A program made the translations under genes and the position numbers. This document shows, piece after piece, positions 34,040-44,500 of a stretch of 64,000 nt of DNA; position 1 is the stretch's first letter, and each line of letters begins with the position of its first letter. A model generated the notes under the pieces. It was not told the origin of the DNA and did no database searches. It saw only the letters and a program-made list of their open reading frames with translations. The stretch is from Maylandia zebra. Taxonomy: Eukaryota; Chordata; Actinopteri; Cichliformes; Cichlidae. Where the stretch lies: the NCBI RefSeq assembly GCF_041146795.1, contig NC_135177.1, forward strand, positions 38,403,560 to 38,467,559, read 5' to 3'.

Positions 34040-36338
34040 TCAGCAGGAGTTGAGCTCCTCCATGGTCTGGTTCAGGGTCGCCTGGAGCTCCAGGTTTGCG
34101 TTCTTGGCAGAAGTCAAAGCATCTGCAACACAGAGAGGAGGGGCCAACCAGTCAATGACCAATCACATCAATCACAGGCTGGTCTCTGAGGTCTTACAGT
34201 TTTACTTTGTGACCTCAGCTGGCAGCTGATAGTGTAGTGGTAAGACTATATGCCTTTGGAGCGGGAGTTGCAAGTTCGCCCTGTATTCAGTAAGGGTCCT
34301 GCTAGAAAACCATGCTAAAACCTGGAATGGCGCAGCTAAGTCTGCAGGCTGTCCGCAGCTCGGACACATGTTGTACTGTGTATGTGACAAATAACACTTG
34401 TTGTCTGTGATGAATATTGATCGTGGGCCTCACCTTCCAGACCGTCGATGGTTTTCTCCAGTTTGGCCACCGAGCGCTCGGCAAACTCAGCTCTGGTCTC
34501 AGCCTGAAACACAGGAAGTCGGATGACAAAAGGGAAATACACACGGGGGAGAATGTGAAAAGCTGGTCTGTTGCAGAACCCTGATTGGTCGCTCTGGTTT
34601 GTTGTTTTGTGCAGGATAAATAGTCAAACTGAAAACGCTCGTACGTCCTGGTTTTATACTTTCTTAAACCCTTTCAAGATATTTTTTGTTTAGTTTTTTT
34701 CAAAATAAAACATCACACTTTATGGTCACATTAATCTTGTTTAACTCATTCACTGCCAGCCATTGGCAGTGAATGAGTTAGACCCATTGACTCATTCACT
34801 GCAATTGACGGCTATAGACGTCAATGGCAGTGAATGAGTTAATATTCGTGACCTCAGACAAAGTCTCAGACCTTAATTATAAAATTGAAAATACATTACA
34901 CACTTAGCCTTAAACCGACGATTGGCTGACTTTATTCAGATGCTTCCCTCCATGCAGCTGACAGCTTTTATTGTGAAAAGAAGAAACAAATCGAGTTTCT
35001 CCAACAGGTCGTGACGTCACAGGTGAACATGACACTCACCTCCTTCAGTCTGTTGCGCAGACTCTTGATCTCCTCCTCATACCTGTCCTCCTTCTGAGAG
35101 TACTGACACACAGAGACAGCAGCCAATCAGAGAGCAGGTACACACAGGTGAGCACACAGGTGTGAGGCTGAACCGTTTCTGGTTCCAGAGACTGCACCGG
35201 CTCCGTTCCCCGGCAGAATTACCTGTGCCATGAAGCCCCACCCCCTCCTCCTACCTTGTCGGCTTGGGCCTCCAGAGACTTTGCACTTGTGAACACAGTT
35301 TTCAGCTCCTCCTCCAACACCCGGGTCTTGCTGCAGGTCAAAGGTCACATCAGAGGACACAGTGTGTCAGACAGGCATGTGGGCAGGTAGGCTCAGGTGG
35401 TGTCAGGTATCAACTACGGTACCTTCCGACTAAAGCAGGATGCACTCAGCAGAACCTGGAAATGTTATGAGCCTGACCCAACTGTTCATACGGTCCCCAT
35501 CTTTAATGTTCCTGCCTCAAGACTTAGACGGAGCAGCACACCTGCACAGGTGCTGCTCTGAGAGATTGCCAGGTACGGAACTGATGATGTATTCTGTCGC
35601 CAGGCAGACAGGTGCAAGGTGGAACACCATAAATGTGATCTGTAGGCTCCGCCCCTTTGTTTTCAAGTCATGAGGATGCCAACAAAGCCATTGATTTACA
35701 TTTCTACCTCACCTGCTGCTTGACATCCTGTTATCAAGATGGCTGCCGAGTGACGAGAACTGCTTCTAGAAGCATTTTAATCAACCCGACACCATCTGAG
35801 CACCCTATGAGTTTGTGTGTGTGTCATCAGGTGTGTGCGCGCGCACTGTCAGGTGTCATTGAGCCTGCAGGTAGATTCATGCAGAGCAACAAGAGGAGGA
35901 GGGTGAGGAGGAGGAGCTGAAGCAGCAGATAAAGGTCAGAGATCATGGAGGCAGTGGGAGGTCAGGAGGAGGAGCTTCACTCGGTCAGCAGGTCCAGGTC
36001 ACGTGACCCTCAGTACCTTATCCTCGGACGCCTGCAGACTCTTCAGCGAATGATCGAAGCTCCTCAGCTGCTCCTCCAACCTCCGAACCTTACTGTGAGA
36101 CAGGTGGAGGCAGGTAGCAGGGCATGCAGACAGTTGCCGTAGAAACAGACAGGGAGAAAGAGGCGGAGCTGTTACAGAAGCAGTGTGGCATCACATCAAT
36201 GTGATGTCAAAGTTACCAGGTGTGTCAAAGCAGCTTCATGCTGTTACAGAGGCAGGTATGTCCACTTCATTAGGAACACCTACCCGCTCGAAACTCACCT
36301 GTGTGGTCCCCAAGGTGTTCCTAATAAAGTGGCTCTGA

Positions 36339-36428
<90 letters not shown>

Positions 36429-38470
36429 AACCTCTCGGCCTGCTCCGCTCGTTCTTCAGCTCGCTCCAGCTCTCCTTCCACCATCACCAGTTTACGAGCC
36501 ACCTGTCAATCAAACAGCACACTGCATTCCTGTGTACGACACCACTATGTACTACTAGGGCTGGGTCATATCATACCGTTCACGGTAATACCGATAGATG
36601 TATAATATGGCGATAGAATATGGGTAAAACGTGCATGCGCTGTGCCTTTGTTTACATACGCACATGGCGGCGACGCAGAACGAGAAGAGTGAAAGCGGAT
36701 CGTTGAATGAAACAATGAACCTGAACTGGTTTGTAAAAACGCTGCAGCTTCACTGGTGTGGAACTGGTTTAGCTTTCGTCCGTCAGATACACAACAAAGC
36801 ACTATTTTTGGTAGCGCATGCTAGCGGGCCGTCGTTATTACCGTGTTGTTTGGAAAATACGGCGCACTTAAAATCAATCCTTTGATTTGTCTGAAAGTCG
36901 ACAGAGCCCCTTATAATCCCGTGTGCCTTATGTATGAACTCTGGTTGTGTTTACTGACCTCGAAACGATTTTATGTGCACGGCGCTCGACAATCTGTCAG
37001 ATGTTTCAGTACGACTTTGCTAAGCTACAAAGCCGCACCGCTTGATGGATTGTCGGAGCATTACGGCTGTCGTAGGCGGAGCCTCGCGGAGTGATACGTA
37101 CTGTGCTTCAGCATAATGTTACCGTACTGTGTGTGTATGACCTCTTTTTAAGTGTTGTGGATGTTATACATGGTTATGCTGAGGATATGTCGGCCAGTTT
37201 CCACTGGAAATGCCTTTTGGTTAAACTGTCAGCGAGGAGTTTGCATTTGCACTGTTACATGTTTATATAACTTTAATGCAGATAAAACAGCTGCTTGTTT
37301 AAGTGAAAATACTTTGATTTTTTTTTTGCACTAATAAAGTTGTGGAGTTGTAAAGTATTTTGTCTCGTGTCAATTATATCGTTATCGCAGATTTTCAGAT
37401 GTATATCGTGATAAATATTTTGGGTCATATCACCCTGCTCTAACTATGTGGTAATGCCAGTAGCAGCGTGTGCAGTACCTCCTCATACTTGCGGTCTGCC
37501 TCCTCAGCGATGGTTTTGGCCTCCCTCAGCTGCACCTCCAGCAGCTCCATCTTCTCCTCGTCCTTCAGAGCTCTGTTCTCAATCACCTTCATCCCCCTGA
37601 TTGTGGACAAAGTTATGTGATCACATTTAACCTTTGACCTTCTCAGCACTGCTGCTGTGTAAAACAGCTACAAACAAATCCTACAAATCCTGCAGTGCTT
37701 CTCATAGTACTGCCACAGTATTACTGTGTATTATTACAAGCTGTAGTACTTTGCAGTATTTGTGGAATACAAGCGCCCTCTGACCTCTCGCTCTCGTCGG
37801 CTACCTTCTCAACCTCGTCCAGCTTGTGCAGCGCGGCGGCGAGTCTCTCCTGAGTGCGGTCCAGGTTCTCCTCGCTGAGCTGCAGACGTCGACCGAGAGA
37901 CGTGACCTCGGCCTCCGCCTGCGGGGAGACAGACACAGGTCAGCTGACACATCGACCTCTAACCCCCCAGGGGCGCAAACATCCGGTCATTCCCCATCCT
38001 GTTCCTTCCTTTCACAATAAAATTCCTTTTCACACACACAGGTGCGCGCACACACAGTGACAGCTGCACATGAAATACTTAAAGCTAAAAATGTGTTTTT
38101 ACTAGTTATGAAACATTGTTATTGTAGTAATAACAAGCTTGCTCTGGTTCAGGAGCACAAACAGGAAATGACACAGGAATCATCTGTTTTATAAATAATG
38201 TTTCTGATTTCATGATTCACAAACAAAAACAAAGCTTAACTGTAGTTTGTCTATTTACTCTTAAATTATGAAACTCGACTTTAATTCTGCTTAAAGTCGA
38301 GTTTCAGCAGCAGAACGCACAAGCAGACTGCAGCCTTTTTAATCCAGCACCTTTAATCTGGAGGTAACAGGAAGTGAAACGGCTCAGGTTTCCTGTACGC
38401 ATCAGGTCACACAGCCAAGTGTGTGTTATCAGCAGCTTCATGCTGCCGTTTATCAGCGCGTCACGCCCTG

Positions 38471-38513
<43 letters not shown>

Positions 38514-41500
38514 GTACTGCAGTACTCAGAGTACACACTCCGCTGACAGGAAGGGTACTGGATATTTACTGTAACAGGTAGAAATGAGGCTGTGCACACT
38601 GTGAGGAAGGAACCACATGTGAGCCACCTCCAGATGTGCGTGAGTCAACGCACCTATCAATCAAGGCATTTTCACAACACTTTGATAATCGGAGGAAATG
38701 ATGTCGCTGCAGCACAACAACAGTAAGATAAATAACAGGATATTTGTGGAGTCCGGTGACGTAGGCGGTCAAGATGGCAGCTTGAATAGAGATTGACAGA
38801 CCACGCGACTTTCGCACATTGCATGCTGGGAACTCGTGGCAAAACAATCCAAGTACCGCATCACATGCAAGCATTTGCAGCACCGCAAAACGTTCATTCT
38901 CCAGTTCCAATACCTTCTTGGTTTTTCTTTGCCGCCCAAAAAAGGTATGTACAAAACGAAGGAGAACAATGCCGGTCCGTACAAAGACAGACTCGACAAA
39001 AAGGCAAAGAAAAGATATGAGGAAAAAAAAAAAAAATCAAAGGGGTGAAAGGGTTAGACCCTTACGAGCACACAGAGTGGACAAAAGACGTTAGCATGCT
39101 GCCCAACTTTCACCACGCTCATATTTATAATTATACGGTTCTTGGAGTGAGTGCACTTGTCACGGACAAACGAGCGGCATTTAATCCCTGTATACGGCTG
39201 CTGCACCAAAGGAAGATAAAGTTCTCCCTACTGTTCCCAGCGGTGCTGGTGCTGAAAAAGGGCAGACGTGAGTTTACCGACACAAAAAAAAAAAAAAAAA
39301 GCCCAGGACTACATTCTGTCTTTACTTTAAGGGAGATATTTACAGTCAGGGCTTGGATTTAAACACTACCCTTTTTCTTTTCCTTTTTTCTTTCTTGCCC
39401 TAGCTTTAATTAACATGCTATACACGATATACTTTGCACCTCCTAACTGTTTAGTTTCAATATTATAGGGCTTCGCAGTTTTATTTGAGTTATTCAGTTG
39501 TGCTGCTTCTGAGGATTCGAAGCTCACTAAGACTATTAAATTCCTGTAAGTTTTTCAGTTGTTATGAAGCCCTTTTCAGTTTGTTCAGCTAGCTAAGTCC
39601 CGGAATGACTGTTTTCCTCATATTACATTGATTTAATATGCTGCTGGCGACAGGTCCTGTTTATGACTGTTCGACTGGTTAGAGTCACGGACCATAAAGT
39701 TTATGTTTTGCTTTCTGGGGCTCATAGCCCACCTGAGGGTGACTAGTGTTCTTGGTTGCCCCAGACGTATCTGTTTAAATGTTTATCAGTTGGTATTTTT
39801 ATTTACTTCCAACCCCCCCCCCCCAATTTTTCTTACAGCCAGCCTTCCAAATATTGTCCACTCAGTACTGAACTCCTGGTTCTAATAATAAGTTACCCCA
39901 CGGTTATATGTCCGACACGTATTGCATGATGGCGAATAAGCCACAAAGGGCCCTTACTTTAATGACCTGGAATGTAAAGGGCCTTAACCACTCAATAAAA
40001 AAAAGAAATCATGACATTTATCAAATCAAAAAAAGTTGACATTGTCTTTCTTCAAGAGACTCACTTGTCTCCCCAAGAGTCAGATAAACTTTGCCGTGAT
40101 TGGGTTGGTCAGGTATTCTTTTCGTGTGGCAGCAGTCAGAGTAGGGGTGTCGCAATTTTAATTCATAAGCAGTTACAGTTTAAATGCTCCCGGATGGTTA
40201 AGGATGAAGATGGGCGGACATTGATACTCTTGGCTGAGATTCAAGGCCATAGGATGATTTTAAGCAATATCTATGCACCAAACATCAACGACCCCACCGT
40301 TTTTGGAAACTTGGAATGCAAAATTTGTGATATGGGCGACTACCCAATCCTGATAGCAGGGGACTTGGTCATGGATGATATACTGGATCGAAGCACTCCC
40401 TCACAGCGACACTCTAGATCAGCGTCGGTCGCTATAAAAATGTGTAGGACCTTGGGTTTGGTGGACGTATGGAGAGTATTCAACCCATCCACCAGAGATT
40501 ACACCTTTTATTCTGCCCCCCACAACACTCTGTCAAGAATAGATTATTTTCTTGTGTCAAATTCTATCATGCCCTCAGCAATGTCCTGCTCTATTGGTAG
40601 AATACGCGTTTCTGACCACGCCTCTGAGCTCATTTGGTAGCCCCCCCAAGTCTCCCAGATGGAGGCTAAACTCAAGCCTTTTACATGATCCCAACTTTTT
40701 CCACTCCTTGAGAGAGCAGATCAATTCTTATATAGAAATTAACTTCTCTACAGCTCCCAGTGCAGGTGTAGCATGGGAAGCTTTGAAAGCCTTTATTAGA
40801 GGGTTCATCATCCAGCATGCCTCATATAAGAAGAGAACTGCTCTGACCAAGCAGATAGACCTGGAGAGGAAGATTGCCATAGCTGAAGCCGCTTTTAAGG
40901 CAGACATGAGCTCGGCAAATCTGACCCACCTAACTAGACTTAAATATGAGTTTAACTCAATTTTGACTCAGAAAATGGAGTTTTCTCTATTTCGGGCAGA
41001 AATACTTCGAAGATGTAAACTGCTTGCAAGATATATTAAACAAAAAGAAGCTCAGACTATCATAGCAGCAGTTAGAGCACAGGATGGCACTATGGTGTCA
41101 AAACCCTCTGAAGTGAATGAAGCCTTTAGAGATTTCTATATGCAACTCTACTCCTCTACTCTAGCTCCCCAACTGGGTCTAGAGAGTATTTTAAATTCAG
41201 GGAATTTAAAATAGAAAGTAGCTCGTCCACAGAAGGACTGGTAGCTCCCCTTACGATAAGGGTTCAGATCGCGCGAACAGGTGTGAAATGTGTGTGTTTA
41301 GTTTGTTTGTTTGCTTGTTTTAATCAATTTTAAATCATACTTTTTATTTGTTTTTGTTTCTAATGTCTCTGTAAAGCACTTTGAATCACCTTGTTGTTGA
41401 ATTGTGCTATACAAATAAATTTGCCTTGCCTTGCCTTACTCAGAAATACAAGCAAACTCTCAGGAAATTAACAGTTTTCTCTCCCCCCTCAACCTCCCAA

Positions 41501-44500
41501 CTCTCTCTAGGACACAGGTGGACTCCCTGGACGCCCCAATTTCAAAGGAAGAGATCTTAAGGGTAATCAAAAACCTTCCAATTGACAAGGACCCTGGGTT
41601 GGATGGGTTTACAGCCGAGTTTTACAGGAACTTTGCAGATGAGCTCTTCCCTTTACTCCTGCAAATGTTTGAGGAAGCCCTGGATAAGGGCAGCCTGCCA
41701 CCAACACTGTCAGAGGCACTTATTTCGCTTGTCCTAAAGAAAAACAAAGACCCGCTTGACTGTAAGAGTTACAGACCAATAAGCTTGATCAATTGCAATT
41801 GCAAAATTTTAGCTAAGGTACTAGCAACCAGATTAGATGAGGTCATGACTTACTTAATACACCCCGACCAAGTTGGTTTTATTCGGACCACAGCTCTGCT
41901 GATAATATTAGACGCCTAATTGATATTATGTGGACAACCCAGGATAAATCCTCTACGGGGGACTTTTCTCCAGCTATAGCCCTCTCCCTGGATGCAGAGA
42001 AAGCATTCGACAGGGTGGAGTGGCGTTTTCCTCTGCCCCCCTCTCACGGACAATAACCATATCCAACTTCTTAATAGCAATGAACTGGTCTGCATTGGTG
42101 CATCATATCTTTATTCTCTTCCCCCTCCTGCCCCCCCCCCCTTCTTTCTTAAATAGATAACTATCATATCTGATATCATATCTCACAGTACAATAATATT
42201 GAATGGGTTGCATTGTTGTATTTTGTCATGTTTCTCAGGTCTTTGTCTGAATTTCTACGAACATTATTGCTAAGGATTGTCTTATTGCATTGGAGTCACA
42301 CTGGGTTAAATATGTACACTTGGGTTTTAAGGGGTATTTATTATTTTCTTCTTTTTTTGGGGTTGTATGGAAGCCCCAAACGCAATTTCATTGTTCTTGA
42401 CAATGACAATAAATAAATAAATACTAAAATACTAAAAATACTAAAATACTTCTATTTTGTGTAATGGAAGCATTTGGCTTTGGCCCAAAATTCATAAGGT
42501 GGGTCAAACTTCTCTACAACAATCCAAGAGCATCAATACTAACGAACCGTATTGTATCACAGTCCTTCGACCTCCACGGAGGTACAAGACAGGACTGCCC
42601 ACTGAGTCCTTTGCTTTTTGCTCTAGCTTTAGAGCCTCTGGCAGCAACAATACGTAGAGACCCTGATTCTCCAGGTATCCAGGTCCACAATAATAATCAC
42701 AAGTTGATGCTCTATGCTGATGACGGCCTGGTCCTAATATCGCAGCCAGAACGCTCTCTACCTGCTCTCTTAAGAATTATTAACCGGTTCTCTAATATAT
42801 CAGGATATAGACTAAATTGGTCAAAGTCTGAAGCGCTCCCTCTGACAGCCTTCTGCCCCAAAACCCTGTTCCAGCCGGGGGATTTCAGCTGGCCTCAGAC
42901 CGGTAACAAATACTTGGGCATTACATTCCCCCGTTTGTTATACAACATAGTTCAGGCTAGTTTTGAAACTCTATTGGACAAGTTCAGAACCGACATAAGT
43001 AGATGGTCCCCTTTGTTCCTCACCCTTTGGGGTAAAGTTAACATCATCAAAATGAATTGTGCTCCAAAATTTAATTACCTACTACAAACACTCCCGCTAA
43101 AAATCCCATCAAAATATTTTCATCAATTTGACAGATTGTGCAACCAATTCATATGGAATAACAGACGCCCTAGAATAAAGCTTAAAAAGCTACAGCAACC
43201 AGTGGAGTCGGGAGGCCTGGGGGTCCCAGATTTACTGTTTTACCATTATGCTTTCGGTCTGAGACACATGGTTCACTGGCCCTCCCTCCAGAACGAGCCC
43301 CCCCATGGTTTAGTCTGGAGAGTACTTTGTGCTCACCACTCCCTCCGATGCACATTTTAACCACCAAGCTCCCACCAGATATACAAACCCACCCCATTCT
43401 TCCGGTTCTGCAGACGGTCTGGAAGAAGGTGGCCTTGCTATTAAATTTTAACTCCCACCTTCACACTGAGGCTTCCATATGGCTCAATCCCAAACTCTGC
43501 ATTAATAAGTTTCCGTTTTTCTGGAGACTGTGGGTCCAGACTGGGATACTTGTTCTCGGAGACCTGTATCAGGGGAGTATTCTCAAGTCCTTCAACGACC
43601 TTAAAGCAGTTTTGGTTGCCACAGAGTCAGTTTTGGAGGTACTTGCAGCTCCGGCACTTATTGCTCAAAACTTTTGGTTCCCCCTAAACACCACCTCCAA
43701 CTATTGAATATCTCAGCTACATCAAAAAAATCTTTGGGGGAGGTCGTGAAGTCTCTAAATATTACTCAATGCTTGTTAAGGGCACGAGTAAAGGGCTACC
43801 CGCCCTCCAGTTAGCTTGGGAATCTGACCTTGGTGTGGCTTTTACAGATCAGGAATGGACTGCAATTTTGCAGAATAGTAAAAAGGTGTCCAGGGAACTT
43901 AGAAGGACACTAATCCAATTTAAATTACTACACCGAATTTACTGGTCGCCACACAGACTGTATAGGGCGAACCTCATGCAGATGTCAGACTGGGGTAGGC
44001 ACATTGACCCATATGATTTTGGAGCTGTCCTAAAACCCAAATCTTTTGGACTGAGATACATGACTTTATCAAATCAACCATACGATGGGATATTCCTTTT
44101 TCACCAAGACTATTTGTTTTGGGGGACCCATCACTCCTTAAATATGCTCCGCCTAAGGCTGCTGTGGGTACAGACTGCATTGATGCTGGGGCGTAAACTC
44201 ATTATTTCCCAGTGGAAGGCCCCTTCCACCCCACCTGTCTCTGTATGGCATATTCAACTAGGGAGACTTGCTGCACTTGGACAACTGTCATACAGGCTTC
44301 TGAATAAAGTGGAGAGTTTCCATCTGAAGTGGGATCCATATCTGTCCAGAATAAAACGAACAGACTAGAACTTGGAGTGGGACTGACATTGACATTCTGA
44401 CGAAGCACCCTCAGGGATGTCAGGGTGTGGCATGCAGTAAGACCCACATAGTCAAAGGCTGGCTGTTTTTGTTTGTTTATCTCTTGCTTTGTTTGTCCCC

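Noticed and set aside
36236-36616. Frames encoding poly-Cys-Val or Thr-His runs
   Set aside because: They are translations of the (GT)42 microsatellite; the real coding unit here is tpm3 exon 5 at 36432-36502.
36665-36885. ATGGCGGC start like the TISU of decr1
   Set aside because: The same string occurs in a second copy at about 53068; it is part of a DNA transposon, not a gene start.
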